Shown here piece by piece: positions 34,262 to 44,516 of a DNA stretch of 64,000 nucleotides. A program made the position numbers and the translations under genes. The notes under the pieces were generated by a model. It did not search any database. It saw only the letters and a program-made list of their open reading frames with translations, and was not told the DNA's origin. How positions within the stretch are numbered: the first letter of the stretch is position 1; each line of letters opens with the position of its first letter. Origin of the DNA: GMQP-bins7 sp963776565 (GTDB lineage Bacteria; Actinomycetota; Thermoleophilia; Gaiellales; Gaiellaceae); the NCBI GenBank assembly GCA_963776565.1, contig CAVZNF010000015.1, positions 1 through 64,000 of the forward strand, given 5' to 3'.

Positions 34262-35844
34262 GCGCCGGGTTGCGAAACGGCGCGCTCGAGGAACTCGACC
34301 GAGAGCGGCGCGCCCGAAGCCTGCTCGACGAGGCGGTCCCAGCGAATCGACTCGCCGGACGCGTAGAGCCTCTGACGCAGGAGCGCGCCCGCCTCGGGGC
34401 GATCGACGATGCCGCCCAGCTCGGATTCGAGCGCCGCGACGAGCTGTAGCGCGACGATCGCGCCGTAGAGATACGTGTGGTAGTAGACCGGCGAGACCGC
34501 GATGTGGATCTTCGCCGCCCAGTCGGGCGCGCGGCGGTCGTCCGGAGGCGTGACTCCCTGGTAGCGCTGGACGAGCTCCCACCACAGCGCGTCGAGATCT
34601 CCGTCCGGATCGGCATAGAGCGCGCGCTCGAACGTGTTCATCACGAGCACCCAGCGCGTGAACACGAGCAGCTCCGAGGCGCGCGCGCTCAACAGGCGGC
34701 CCTCGAGCTCGGCGCCCTCGTCGGCGCTCAGCCCGAGGATCTGCTCGAGCCAGTCGCGCCGCCCGGCGAGTGCTCCGAAGAGGAGCGCCGAGGCCTCGGT
34801 TGCGACGAGATGGGTCGACCGCAGGAGCCAGGGCAGGTCCGCCCGGATCCCGAGGTCGTAGACGCCGTGACCGAGCTCGTGGAGCATCGTGTCCGCCGAG
34901 TCGTGCGTCGGCACGACGTTCGCCATGATCCGGACGTCGCCGGCGCGGTCGACGTCGATGCAGAACGCATGTTGGTTCTTGCCGTCGCGGGGGTACAGGT
35001 CGCTTCGCTCGACGATCCCGTCGACCTCGAGCCCGACACCCGACGAGCGTGCGACGCGCCAGCCCGACGATGTCCTGGCCCTCGAAGAGCGGGTCGAGAT
35101 CGACGGCCCCGTCAGGCGGCGTCTCCTGGAAGAACGGATCCGCGTAGTGCCACGGGCGCAGGTCTCCCGTCGTGCAGCCGAACCGTCGCGGCGAGTCGCT
35201 CGTCGAGCGCGCCTTTCCAGCGAGCGAACGGCCCGGACGTGACGCGTTCGGCCTCGGCGAGCGTCTCCAGCGAGCTTGCCTTCGTCGAGCTCGTCCGTCG
35301 CCAGCGAGAGCGCGAACCAGTCGCGGTGGCCGAGGCCGCGCGCGGCCTCGTTGCGCAGGCGCGCGAGCTCGCGGACATCGTCGGCAACGACCGACGCCGA
35401 CGGTCTTGGACGCCTCCCAGGCCTCGCGGCGCTCGGCAGGATCGTCGCTCTGGCGAAGGATGCGCTTGATCTCGGTGTCGCCGACCTCCGTACCCGCGAC
35501 CACACCGCGATGGCGTGAGAAACGCAGGTCGACGAGCGTCTCCAGCTCGACGATGCGGGCTCTGAGCTCATCGGGAACCTGGTGCCTGAGCATGAGGTTG
35601 GACAGAAGGTCGAGCCCGCGACCCTGCGTTGCCCTCGGCGCCGGTGTCCCGGGCCTTCTGAACGCGAGCGAAGAGCTCAGGGTCGGCGAGAGCGTCCGAC
35701 AGCTCGAGCTCGGCGCGCTCCGCGCCGCTCCGCGTTCTCCTCGGTCGCCTCCACCTGCGAGTCCCACCACGCGATGTTCGACGCGAGCGCGAGCGGCGCA
35801 AGACGCGCTTCGGCCTCTTCGAGAATCGCGCGAGCGTCGTCCAT
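34258..35844 (-). pseudogene. M2/M3-type zinc metallopeptidase broken by six frameshifts
   Basis: A protein of about 520 residues can be assembled across three frames. It starts MDDARAILEEAEARLAPLAL at 35844, then ELELSDALADPELFARVQ, LLSNLMLRHQVPDELRAR, VADDVRELARLRNEAARGLG, LETLAEAERVTSGPFARW, RFGCTTGDLRPWHYADPF, and an intact C-terminal third with the gluzincin motif MLHELGHGVYDLG and the downstream Glu of ATEASALLFG. Breaks lie near 35732, 35655, 35415, 35270, 35170 and 35050, each one extra base. The catalytic site is unaffected, so sequence error is at least as likely as decay. It would cleave oligopeptides. Coupled to LtrA. Confidence 0.75.
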
Positions 35845-35925
35845 CACGCAGCTGTCGGCTCGATCAGGCGCACGACCCGCAGACCCTCTTTGAACCGCTC
35901 GAATGCGTGCTCATCGCGGCGCGAT

Positions 35926-35957
35926 GCTACCCACCGTTTCAGGTGTCCACGGGTAGC
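35926..35957. promoter_or_regulatory. Inverted repeat upstream of the Rieske oxygenase gene
   Basis: GCTACCC (35926-35932) and GGGTAGC (35951-35957) form a perfect 7-bp dyad with an 18-bp spacer, 10 bp before the Rieske ATG. A shorter CACC-GTTTCA-GGTG pair lies inside. Could be an operator or a leader hairpin overlapping the ribosome site. Confidence 0.45.
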
Positions 35958-35966
35958 GTTCGCAAC

Positions 35967-37022
35967 ATGAGCGCCGTCGACGTCAGAAGCCTGCCGTGGA
36001 GCTGGTACACGGACCCTGCCGTGCTCCAGCTCGAGCGCGAGCGCATCTTCCGCCGCTCGTGGCAATACGTCGGCCACACCGGCGACGTCCCCGAGCCGGG
36101 ATCGTTCGCGGCCACGCGCGTCGGCGACATCCCCGTGGTGCTCGTTCGCGATCGCGAGGACACGTTGCGCGCGTTCCTGAACGTCTGCCGTCATCGCGGG
36201 TCGATCGTGTGCGAAGGCGCCGGGAGACGCGAGACGCTCCAGTGCCCCTACCACGCGTGGACCTACGGCCTCGACGGTCGCCTCATCACCGCGCCGCGCG
36301 GAAACACGGAGGGAGGGATCAAGAAAGACGAGCTCGGCCTCCTGCCGTTGCAGCTCGACACGTGGGGCCCCCTGATCTTCGTGAACCCGGACATGGACGC
36401 CGGTCCGCTCGACGAGTTCCTCGACGGGATACCGGAGCGGATCGCCGACGCGGGGGTCGACCTGGACGCGCTGCGGTTCCTGCAGCGCTCGGAGTCGGAG
36501 CTCGCCTGCAACTGGAAGATCTCCTCGGAGAACTTCCTCGAGTGCTACCACTGCCCGACGGCGCACCCTGGATTCTCCGCCGTGATGGACGTCTCGGTGG
36601 ACGCGTATCTCCTCGAGACGAACGCCGGCCGCATGACCCAGTTCAGCCCGCCGCGGAGAGAGCCTCGTGGCGCATATGACCCGACGGGCGAGATCGAGCG
36701 AGGCCAGTTCCACCTCCTCTTCCCCGGCACCGTCGTCAACGTCATGCCAGGGCGGCCGAACTTCTCGATCGGTCCTGTCGTGCCGCTCGAGACGGAGAAG
36801 ACCTACCGCTTCCTCGACTACTTCGTCGCCGAGGACGCGGACGACGCCTGGGTCGAGGAGTCTCTCGCGTTCGACGCGCAGGTCGGCGCCGAGGATCGCG
36901 TCCTGGTCGAACGCGTCCAGACGGGGATGCGCGCCGGAATGATCGACGAGGGTCGTCTGCTTCCGGAGTCCGAGAAGCTCATCGCGCACTTCCAGGCGCT
37001 CGTGGTCGACGCGCTCGCGTAA
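35967..37022 (+). CDS. Rieske non-heme iron oxygenase, alpha subunit
   Basis: 351 residues from the ATG at 35967. The Rieske [2Fe-2S] site is C74-x-H76 and C93-x2-H96 (NVCRHRG, LQCPYHAW). The mononuclear iron site has ENFLECYHCPTAHPGF with H195 and H200 and an Asp expected near the C-terminal third. Such oxygenases hydroxylate aromatic rings or demethylate amines, needing a reductase partner that is not encoded nearby. The sequence is closer to the choline/carnitine and ring-demethylating groups than to naphthalene dioxygenases (inferred from length and motif spacing). No beta subunit is adjacent. Confidence 0.9.
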   Translation: MSAVDVRSLPWSWYTDPAVLQLERERIFRRSWQYVGHTGDVPEPGSFAATRVGDIPVVLVRDREDTLRAFLNVCRHRGSIVCEGAGRRETLQCPYHAWTYGLDGRLITAPRGNTEGGIKKDELGLLPLQLDTWGPLIFVNPDMDAGPLDEFLDGIPERIADAGVDLDALRFLQRSESELACNWKISSENFLECYHCPTAHPGFSAVMDVSVDAYLLETNAGRMTQFSPPRREPRGAYDPTGEIERGQFHLLFPGTVVNVMPGRPNFSIGPVVPLETEKTYRFLDYFVAEDADDAWVEESLAFDAQVGAEDRVLVERVQTGMRAGMIDEGRLLPESEKLIAHFQALVVDALA

Positions 37023-37074
37023 CGTCGCCACTCCCTCCTCCGAAATGTCGCTGATTGGTTAACGTCCCGCGCGC

Positions 37075-37695
37075 ATGCGGTTCAGCCTCACCCCGCGGAC
37101 GACGGAGTTCTACGTCCTCTTCGGCAAAGCGGGAGAGAACGCGCTCGAGGTCGCCCGGCTCGTCGAGCGGCGATTCCGAGAGCATCCGAACTCCGGGGTG
37201 ACGCAGGAACAGGTCAAGGCGGTCGAGACGGCCGGCGACACCTTGACGCGCGACACCATCAACCTGCTCAACACCCAGTACATCACGCCGTTCGACCGCG
37301 AGGACATCTACCTCCTTGCAACGGAGATCGACGACGTCGTCGACTACCTCGAGGAGGCGTCCGACCTCCTCGGCCTTTACGGCGTCGAGATGCCAACGCG
37401 CCATGCCGTCGAGCAGTGCGCCGTCATCGTTCGCGCGTGCGAGAAGCTCAGCTTCGCGTGCGACAACCTCAAGGGCATGCGCGGTGTCCAGGACGCGCTC
37501 GTCGAGCTGAAGAACCTCGAGGACGAAGGCGACCGCATTCTCCGTGACGCCCTCGGCTCGCTGTTCCGCGGAGGGGCGATCGACCCGCTGATCGTCATCC
37601 GGTGGAAGGACATCTACGAGGCGCTCGAGCGCGCGCTCGACGCGTGCGAGACGGCTGCGAACGTGATCGCGAACATCGCCGTCAAGAACGCCTGA
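37075..37695 (+). CDS. DUF47/PhoU-like regulator of PiT phosphate transport
   Basis: 206-residue all-helical protein of the DUF47 family (MRFSLTPRTTEFYVLFGKAGEN, KAVETAGDTLTRDTINLLNTQ, PFDREDIYLLATEIDDVVDYLEE in parts). The two DREDI/D-x-x-D helices coordinate metal clusters as in PhoU. It sits 9 bp upstream of the PiT transporter, the usual two-gene arrangement, and probably gates or tunes it. Confidence 0.9.
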   Translation: MRFSLTPRTTEFYVLFGKAGENALEVARLVERRFREHPNSGVTQEQVKAVETAGDTLTRDTINLLNTQYITPFDREDIYLLATEIDDVVDYLEEASDLLGLYGVEMPTRHAVEQCAVIVRACEKLSFACDNLKGMRGVQDALVELKNLEDEGDRILRDALGSLFRGGAIDPLIVIRWKDIYEALERALDACETAANVIANIAVKNA

Positions 37696-37704
37696 CACAG
37701 GCTC

Positions 37705-38796
37705 ATGGAGGACCTGACGCTCGTCGCCGTCGTCATCGTCGCTCTCTTCTTCGACTTCACGAACGGCTTCCACGACACCGCCAACTCGATCGCGACCAGC
37801 GTCTCCACACGTGCCATGTCGCCGCGGGTCGCCGTCCTCGTCGCCGCGGTCATGAACTTCGTCGGCGCATTCGTCTCGCTGAAGGTCGCGGCCACGATCG
37901 CGAAGGGCATCGTCAACCCGGAGGCGATCACGCTGAGCGTGGTCCTCGCGGGGCTCGTCGGTGCGATCACCTGGAACCTGATCACGTGGTTCCGGGGACT
38001 TCCGTCGAGCTCGAGCCATGCGCTCATCGGCGGCATCGCGGGCGCTGCGATCGCGGCGGACGGGCTCGACGTCGTCTACTGGAACGGGATCTGGGAGAAG
38101 GTCGTCAAGCCGGGCGTGCTCTCGCCGCTCCTCGGCTTCGCGATCGCGTTCGCGCTGATGATCGGGATCATCTGGCTCGTCCGGCGGCGGACGCCGAGCA
38201 AGGTGAACCGTGTCTTCCGACGCGCCCAGATCTTCTCGGGGAGCTTCGTCGCGTTCACGCACGGCACGAACGACGCGCAGAAGACGATGGGGATCATCTC
38301 GCTCGCGCTCATCACGACCGGCCACCTGAACGCCGAGGAATTCGACGTGCCCTTCTGGGTCATCGTCTGCTCCGCCACCGCGATGGCTCTGGGAACCTAC
38401 GCCGGCGGCTGGCGGATCATCCGCACGATGGGAACGCGGATCGCGAAGATCGACCCTCCGCAGGGATTCGCCGCGCAGAGCGCGTGCGCCGGAATCCTCT
38501 TGACGACTGCACATCTCGGATTCCCCGTGTCCACGACGCAGACGATCTCGGGATCCGTCGTCGGCGCGGGCGCGAGCAAGGGGTTCTTCGCGGTCCGCTG
38601 GGGGATCGCCGGGAACATCGTGTTCGCCTGGATCCTGACGCTTCCCGCTGCCGGGCTCGTCGGCGCGCTCATGGAGGTCGTCACGCGCATGCCCGGCGGC
38701 GACTTGGTCGTGTTCCTCCTCGCCGGCGCGATCGCCGCCACGGCGTTCCTCGGGCGTAGATACGAGACGCGCCGCCTGCTTCCCGCCCCCGCGTAG
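37705..38796 (+). CDS. PiT-family low-affinity inorganic phosphate transporter
   Basis: 363 residues with about ten membrane helices. The two PiT signatures are FDFTNGFHDTANSIAT (residues about 15-30) and FVAFTHGTNDAQKTMG (about 180-195), the repeated GANDxANA-type motifs. SSSHALIGGIAG and VSTTQTISGSVVG are the matching re-entrant loops. Takes up phosphate with metal using the proton gradient. Cotranscribed with the DUF47 gene; polyphosphate kinase follows on the same strand. Confidence 0.93.
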   Translation: MEDLTLVAVVIVALFFDFTNGFHDTANSIATSVSTRAMSPRVAVLVAAVMNFVGAFVSLKVAATIAKGIVNPEAITLSVVLAGLVGAITWNLITWFRGLPSSSSHALIGGIAGAAIAADGLDVVYWNGIWEKVVKPGVLSPLLGFAIAFALMIGIIWLVRRRTPSKVNRVFRRAQIFSGSFVAFTHGTNDAQKTMGIISLALITTGHLNAEEFDVPFWVIVCSATAMALGTYAGGWRIIRTMGTRIAKIDPPQGFAAQSACAGILLTTAHLGFPVSTTQTISGSVVGAGASKGFFAVRWGIAGNIVFAWILTLPAAGLVGALMEVVTRMPGGDLVVFLLAGAIAATAFLGRRYETRRLLPAPA

Positions 38797-38805
38797 CTGA
38801 CTCTC

Positions 38806-38819
38806 TTACCCTCGGGTAA
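38806..38819. promoter_or_regulatory. Palindrome upstream of ppk1
   Basis: TTACCC-TC-GGGTAA, a perfect 6-bp inverted repeat 10 bp after the PiT stop and about 35 bp before the likely ppk start. It does not match the PHO-box repeat. May be an operator or a weak intercistronic hairpin. Confidence 0.4.
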
Positions 38820-38854
38820 CGCACGAAGGCCTCGTGCCGATACACAATGCACTG

Positions 38855-40952
38855 ATGGCGACGCGAACCCGCACGGAACCGGTGGAGACTTCTCCTCAAT
38901 CGCGAGCTCTCCCACCTCGAGTTCCACGCCCGCGTTCTCGAGCTCGCGACGGACGAGACGCTGCCTCTGCTCGAACGCGTGAAGTTCTGCGCGATCTTCT
39001 CGTCGAACCTCGACGAGTTCTTCCAGGTGCGGGTCGCCGGGCTACTCGGGCAGGCGGAGGCGGGCATCACCGTGCGCTCCGCCGACGGCCTCACCCCGCA
39101 GCAGGCACTTGCACGCATCCGCGAGCGAGTCCTGGAGCTCTCGTCGATCCAGTCGCGCCTCTGGAAGCGCGAGCTGCGCCCGGCGCTTGCAGCCGAAGGG
39201 ATCACGGTCGGCGGCATCGAGGACCTCGGCTCGAAGGAGCTTGCGAAGCTCGAACGCCGCTTCGAGCGCGAGATCTACCCCGTGCTGACGCCGCTGGCGG
39301 TCGGCCCGGGGCAGCCGTTCCCGTACATCTCGGGCCTGTCTCTCTCCCTCGCCATCTTCGCGGAGGACCCCGACGTGGGCGAGGAGCGCTTCGCGCGCGT
39401 GAAGATCCCGGAGGGCCTACCGCGCTTTTTCGATGTCGGAGGACGCGGCTTGCACGTCCCGCTCGAGCAGATCATCGCCCACTTCCTGCCGTCGCTCTTC
39501 CCCGGCGTGAACATCGTCGAGCGCGCGGTCTTCCGCGTGACGCGCGACGCCGACTTCGAGGTCTCCGACGACGCCGACGACCTCCTCGAGGCCGTCGAGA
39601 CGCAGCTGCGACGCCGGCGCTTCGGAGACGTCGTGCGGGTCGAGGTGAGCTCGTCCGCGTCCTCCGAGATGGTCGCGCGGCTCCAGAGCGGCCTCGGCGC
39701 AGACGAGACTCAGATCTACCGAGTCGAGAGCCCGCTCGACCTCTCCGAGCTGCTGGAGCTGACGGAGATCGACCGGCCCGAGCTCAAGCCCGAGCCGTGG
39801 GTTCCCGCAATCCCGTCACGCCTCGCGAGCGCGCAGACCGACATGCCGCAGATCTTCGACGAGATCCGCCGTGGCGACGTCCTCGTGCACCAGCCGTATG
39901 GCTCGTTCATCGCGAGCTTCGAGGTGCTCGCGCAGGCCGCGGTGCGCGATCCCAACGTCATCGCGATGAAGACGGCCGTGTACCGCACGAGCGACGACAG
40001 CGTCCTCGTCGGCTCCCTCATCCAGTGCGCCGAGGACGGAAAGCAGTCGGTCTGTCTCGTCGAGCTCAAAGCCCGCTTCGACGAGCTGCGCAACATCGAG
40101 TGGTCGAGAGCCCTCGAGCAGGCTGGCGTCCACGTGGCGTACGGGTTCCCCGATCTGAAGATCCACGCGAAGATGACGCTGATCGTGCGCCGCGAGGGCG
40201 ATGCGTTGCGACGCTACGCCCATATCGGCACGGGCAACTATCACGCGGCGACGGCGAGGCTCTACGAGGACCTCGGGATCTTCACGGCGGACGAGGAGAT
40301 CACCGCTGACGTCGCGGATCTCTTCAACTACATCACGGGCTTCGGGAGACCGCAGAAGTTCCGCAAGCTGCTCGTCGCGCCGTTCACGCTTCGAAGCGGG
40401 CTCGTCGACGAGATCCGCGCGGTTGCGGCCGCCGCCAACGACCGAAAGCACGCGCGGATCCGGCTCAAGCTCAACCATCTCGTCGACCCCAAGATCGTCA
40501 GCGAGCTCTATGCAGCCTCCCAAGCGGGCGCCCGGATCGACATCATCGCCCGCTCGACGTGCGCGCTTCGTCCGGGTGTCGAGGGGCTCTCGGAGAACAT
40601 CCACGTGCGCTCGATCGTCGGGCGCTTCCTCGAGCACAGCCGCGTCTACTCGTTCGAAGCGGACGAGCGCGTTGCGACCTACATCGGAAGCCCCGATCTC
40701 ATGCAACGCAACCTCGACCATCGCATCGAGGTGCTCGTGCCCGTCGAGAACGCCCGCGCACGCCAAGAGGTCCATGCGATCCTCGACAGCGCGCTCGCCG
40801 ACGACACGAATGCCTGGGTGCTCGAGCCGACGGGCGAGTGGGTTCGCGTGCTTCCTGCCAACCCGGCGAAGCCGCACTCGCACCACGAGACGATGATGCG
40901 CCGTTCGCTCAAGCGCTCGCGCCGTGGCGCACGCGACCGGCGCGCCGAGTAG
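38855..40952 (+). CDS. ppk1: Polyphosphate kinase 1 (one frameshift near the N-terminus)
   Basis: About 698 residues. The frame of the main body has no start codon before 38979, yet conserved N-terminal sequence (LLLNRELSHLEFHARVLELA) is readable upstream of it. The ATG at 38855 in the neighbouring frame plus one extra base near 38890 restores a normal start. Domain landmarks are FSSNLDEFFQVRVAGL, DVLVHQPYGSF, AVYRTSDDS, the phosphorylated His of KIHAKMTLIVRREG, and RYAHIGTGNYH. PPK1 reversibly makes polyphosphate from ATP. It lies between PiT and Pst systems and next to a SixA-like phosphatase. Confidence 0.93.
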
Positions 40953-41405
40953 TTAGACCGCCTGGCGCTGGCCGGTTCGCACGACCGACGGTGGTTCCAG
41001 GTAGAGCGTCGGGACCAGCTCGGGCCCGCTTCGCTCCATGACCCACGCCCCGCCCTTCTCGCATGGCGCATCCCAGCCGAGCAGCTTGTCGAAGATCTCG
41101 CGATGCGTGCACGCCAGGGTGGTATCCGGAAGGTCGACGAGCAGGGTTAGCAGGTCGTCAAGCGAGGCGTCCGGCGTGAGCTCCCAATGCTGCTCGACAG
41201 CGAGGCCGCGACTCTCGGCCAGCGGGACGACCGACTCGACGCACCGAGGCAACGGGCTCGAGACGATCTTGGTGATCTCACGGTCGGCGAGCGCCCACAC
41301 GAGCTGTCGCGCGACGCTCCGACCGGTCTCGTCCAGACGCCGGAAGTGGTCCACGCCGGGTGACGACAGTCGCTCGCCCGCACTGGCGTGTCTCAACAGC
41401 AACAT
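40953..41405 (-). CDS. SixA-like histidine phosphatase
   Basis: 150 residues from the ATG at 41405. The catalytic RHG-type motif is MLLLRHASAG at the very N-terminus (His phosphoacceptor at residue 6). The second His lies in ACTHREIFDKLL and the Arg in VSSPLPRCVESV. SixA proteins dephosphorylate histidine phosphotransfer proteins or other phospho-substrates. Often found with ppk; here it is tail-to-tail with ppk1, the stops being adjacent, and downstream of pstA. Confidence 0.85.
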   Translation of the reverse strand: MLLLRHASAGERLSSPGVDHFRRLDETGRSVARQLVWALADREITKIVSSPLPRCVESVVPLAESRGLAVEQHWELTPDASLDDLLTLLVDLPDTTLACTHREIFDKLLGWDAPCEKGGAWVMERSGPELVPTLYLEPPSVVRTGQRQAV

Positions 41406-41586
41406 CGTGCCCCTCTCTATGCAGGTCTCTCCCCGACCTGTGCAGGGATTCTCTCCATTCCCCACATGCTGGTCAAGGGGGTCATGTGCGGTTCACCCTT
41501 TCGAAGGCTCCGGGCTCCGCGAGAAGGCCCGAGATCCGGTCGGAGCGGCCGCTCAGTGACAGACGAAGGTGGATCGGAGGGAGAAG

Positions 41587-42480
41587 TCAGGAGCCTTCGA
41601 GCTGCCGCCGCTTCCGGCCGGCGAACAGCTTCGCGAGGATGTTCATCACGAGCACGAAGGCGATCAGCACGAGAGCAGCCGCCCACGCGGCCGCCTGCTC
41701 ACCAGGGTCGGCAGACTCGGAGTTGGCGAAGATCAGGACCGGCAGCGTGGGCAACGCAGCATGGATGTCGAACGAAATCGAGTTCGCCGCGATCGACGAC
41801 GTGAAGAGAAGCGGTGCCGTCTCTCCGGCAACGCGCGCGACGGCGATCACCACGCCTGTGAGGATCCCGCCGATCGCGGCGGGAAGGACGATGTTCCAGG
41901 TCGTGCGCCACTTCGTGACGCCGAGCGCGAAGCTCGCATCGCGCAGGCTCCGTGGAACGACCTCGAGGATCTCCTGTGTCGCGCGAGCGACCATCGGAAT
42001 CATGAGGATCGCGAGCGCGAAGGCGCCGAAGACCGCGCTCTGCCCGCGCCCGACCACGAGGATCCCGAAAACGAAGATGCCGACCACGATCGCCGGGACG
42101 CCGTTGAGGACGTCCAGCACGACCTTCAGGGCACGCGCAACCCGAGGTCGCGCATACTCGGAGACGTAGATCGCGACGAGCACGGCCATCGGGATCGCCA
42201 TCAGCATCGCCATGCCGACGATGAGCGCGCTACCGATCAGCGCGTCGGCGATGCCGCCCTTCTCGCCGTACAGCGGTCGGGCCTTCGTGAAGAAGTCGAG
42301 GTTCAGCGCGCTGAAGCCCTTTGCGACGAGCGTGCCGAGAACGATCACGAGGATCCCGCAGGCGAGCACCGCGGAGGCGACCGCGAGGACACCGAAGATC
42401 TTCTCGACGATGCGGCGCCGTCGCAGCCCGTTCGACTTGACGGTGATGTCGAAGGGATCGATCGTCGTCAGCTCGCTCAC
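41587..42480 (-). CDS. pstA: Phosphate ABC transporter permease PstA
   Basis: 297 residues from a GTG at 42480 that overlaps the pstC stop (GTGA). Six membrane helices; the EAA loop is RSLRDASFALGVTKWRTTWNIVLPAA in outline, with GEGxTAP-type ending VAGETAPLLFTSS. It forms the channel with PstC. Last of the pst genes in this cluster. Confidence 0.93.
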   Translation of the reverse strand: MSELTTIDPFDITVKSNGLRRRRIVEKIFGVLAVASAVLACGILVIVLGTLVAKGFSALNLDFFTKARPLYGEKGGIADALIGSALIVGMAMLMAIPMAVLVAIYVSEYARPRVARALKVVLDVLNGVPAIVVGIFVFGILVVGRGQSAVFGAFALAILMIPMVARATQEILEVVPRSLRDASFALGVTKWRTTWNIVLPAAIGGILTGVVIAVARVAGETAPLLFTSSIAANSISFDIHAALPTLPVLIFANSESADPGEQAAAWAAALVLIAFVLVMNILAKLFAGRKRRQLEGS

Positions 42481-43448
42481 ACTGCCCTCCTGGCGCGCTC
42501 GAACCGCACGACGATGAACTGCGCGATGATGTTGGCCGCAAGCGAGATCACCATCAGGATCGCCGCGAGATAGAGAATCGACGAAGCCTGCTGCAGGCTC
42601 GTGGCTCCCACGTACTCGGATGCGACCTTGCTTCCGAGGGAGTCGCCGGGCTCGAACCACGACGTCGGAATGGCGTTGTGGTTTCCGATCGTCTGGTTGA
42701 CGGCGATGGCTTCACCGAATGCCCGTCCCAGGCCGAGCAGGACCGCCGCGGCGATGCCGGGCGCCGCGTACGTGAAGACGACACCGCGGATCGCCTCCCA
42801 CCGCGTCGACCCGAGCGCGAGGGCGCCGTCCGTGAGCTCCTTCGGGACGCGGATGAAGAGCTCGCGGCAGATCGCAGACGTGATCGGAACGATCATGATC
42901 GTGAGGACGAGCGCGGCCGGGAGGATTCCCGCCTGCGAGGGCGTCCCCGAGAAGACGGGAAGGAGCCCGAGAGGCGTGTCCTGAATCCACGGCTCGAGGT
43001 GATCGCGCACCCATGGGCCGAAGACGAGAATTCCCCAGAGCCCGAGGACGACGCTCGGGATCGCGGCCAGGAGCTCGACCATGGTGGCGATCGGCGCCGC
43101 GATGCGGCGCGGCGCGATCTCGGAGAGGAACAGCGCGATCGCGATCGAGAGCGGGGTCGCGATCGCGAGCGCGATCAACGATGTGACAACGGTCCCGTAG
43201 ATGAAGATCAGCGCGCCGAACTGCTCGGTGACCGGATCCCAGGCCTCGGTCCAGATGAAGCTGAGCCCGAAGTTCTGGATCGCGGGCCAGGCCAGGTCGA
43301 AGACCTTCCAGGCGATGAGCCCGAGGAGCGCGGTCGCCGCGAGCGCGGCGGCGATCGCGATCCCCTTGAAGACGACGTCTCCCAGACGAATGCCCTGACG
43401 CCGGAGATCGGTCTCCGGCGCCAGGGGCTCATACGTCGTCGTCGTCAT
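42477..43448 (-). CDS. pstC: Phosphate ABC transporter permease PstC
   Basis: 323 residues, six predicted helices. SLSIAIALFLSEIAP and LLAAIPSVVLGLWGILVFGP are typical PstC sequence. The EAA loop is VPKELTDGALALGSTRWEA, and the C-terminal part includes GLGRAFGEAIAVNQTIGN. Located between pstS and pstA in one minus-strand operon. Confidence 0.93.
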   Translation of the reverse strand: MTTTTYEPLAPETDLRRQGIRLGDVVFKGIAIAAALAATALLGLIAWKVFDLAWPAIQNFGLSFIWTEAWDPVTEQFGALIFIYGTVVTSLIALAIATPLSIAIALFLSEIAPRRIAAPIATMVELLAAIPSVVLGLWGILVFGPWVRDHLEPWIQDTPLGLLPVFSGTPSQAGILPAALVLTIMIVPITSAICRELFIRVPKELTDGALALGSTRWEAIRGVVFTYAAPGIAAAVLLGLGRAFGEAIAVNQTIGNHNAIPTSWFEPGDSLGSKVASEYVGATSLQQASSILYLAAILMVISLAANIIAQFIVVRFERARRAV

Positions 43449-43463
43449 GGGGACGCCGTGTGC

Positions 43464-44516
43464 CTAGTTTCCTGCCTGGATCTTCTTGATCTCCCGGTAC
43501 ACGAAGCCGTTCACCGCGGCCGGCATCGGAACGAAGAAGAGCGGCGGCCCGAACTTCTGCCCCGCTGTCACCGCCCAGTAGACGAACTTGCGCAGGTCGG
43601 CGGCCTTGTCGCCCGAGCTCGTCGGGACGATCACGTACGTGAACGTCGAGATCGGGTACGCCTTCTTGCCGGCGCTCTTCGGCGGATCGACGATCTTGAG
43701 CTGCGAGAGGTTCGTGACCTTCTTCGGAAGCGTCGAGAGCGCCGCGGTCACACCGCGGACTCCCGGAGTCGCGAAGCCACCGGCGCGGTTCTGGATCAGC
43801 GCGAACTGGAACTTGTTGGTGATCGAGTACGCGGCGTCCACGTAGGTGAGCGCACCGGCCGTCGACTTCACGACGCCGGCCACGCCGGAGCTACCGCGTG
43901 CGCCCGTGCCCGCCGGGAAGTTGACGCTTGTGTTCCTGCCGACCTTGCTCTTCCACTGCGGGCTGACCGCCGAGAGGTAGTCGGTGAACGCGTAGGTCGA
44001 GCCCGAGCCGTCCGACCGGTAGACCGGCGTGATCTTCAGGTCGGGGAGGTTCGCATTCGGGTTCAGTGCCTTGATCGCCCTGGCGTTCCAGTTGGTGATG
44101 TTGCCGAGGAAGATGTTGGCGAGCACAGCGCCATTGAGGCGCAAGCGGGCGTTCAGGCCAGGGATGTTGTACGGCACCGACATGCCGGCCAGCGCCCACG
44201 GGATGACCACGCAGCCCTTGCAGGCCGTGAGCTGGTCAGGGCTGAGCGGCGCGTCGGATGCGCCGAAGTCGACCGTGCGAGCCGTGATCTGAGCGATGCC
44301 GGCGCCCGACCCCGTGGCCGAGTACGTGATGTCGATCCCGAGCGCGCTGCCGACCGCCGGGATCCACTTCGAGATGAGCGGGAACGGGAAGGTCGCCCCC
44401 GTGCCCACGAGCTTGCCCGCCGCTGGCTTCGCAGACGCGCTTTGCGCCTGCCCTGCGAAGACGGCGACCGCGCCGACTGCGAGCAGTGCGAGCGCCGCCA
44501 AGAAATATCGCTTCAT
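43464..44516 (-). CDS. pstS: Phosphate ABC transporter substrate-binding protein PstS
   Basis: 350 residues from the ATG at 44516. Residues 1-28 are a Sec signal peptide (FLAALALLAVGAVAVFAG, cleavage near SASA-KPA) with no lipobox Cys, so it may be secreted rather than lipid-anchored. Phosphate-binding loops are GTGATFPFPL, YSATGSGAGI, FGASDAPLS and RSDGSGSTYAFTDYL. A PHO box lies 90-122 bp upstream of the start, giving it its own regulated promoter in addition to read-through from pstB-phoU. Confidence 0.94.
   Translation of the reverse strand: MKRYFLAALALLAVGAVAVFAGQAQSASAKPAAGKLVGTGATFPFPLISKWIPAVGSALGIDITYSATGSGAGIAQITARTVDFGASDAPLSPDQLTACKGCVVIPWALAGMSVPYNIPGLNARLRLNGAVLANIFLGNITNWNARAIKALNPNANLPDLKITPVYRSDGSGSTYAFTDYLSAVSPQWKSKVGRNTSVNFPAGTGARGSSGVAGVVKSTAGALTYVDAAYSITNKFQFALIQNRAGGFATPGVRGVTAALSTLPKKVTNLSQLKIVDPPKSAGKKAYPISTFTYVIVPTSSGDKAADLRKFVYWAVTAGQKFGPPLFFVPMPAAVNGFVYREIKKIQAGN

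Noticed and set aside
35844..35931. Minus-strand coding-like tail FERFKEGLRVVRLIEPTAA overlapping the metallopeptidase start as TGATG
   Set aside because: No start codon or family upstream, and the Rieske gene occupies the opposite strand directly beyond.
38834..40309. 491-codon frame overlapping ppk1
   Set aside because: Only its first codons (from 38855) belong to ppk1 through a frameshift; the rest is a shadow.
41422..41440. CAGGTC-n7-GACCTG inverted repeat upstream of the SixA-like gene
   Set aside because: Possible operator but short, isolated and without a candidate regulator; not listed as a feature.
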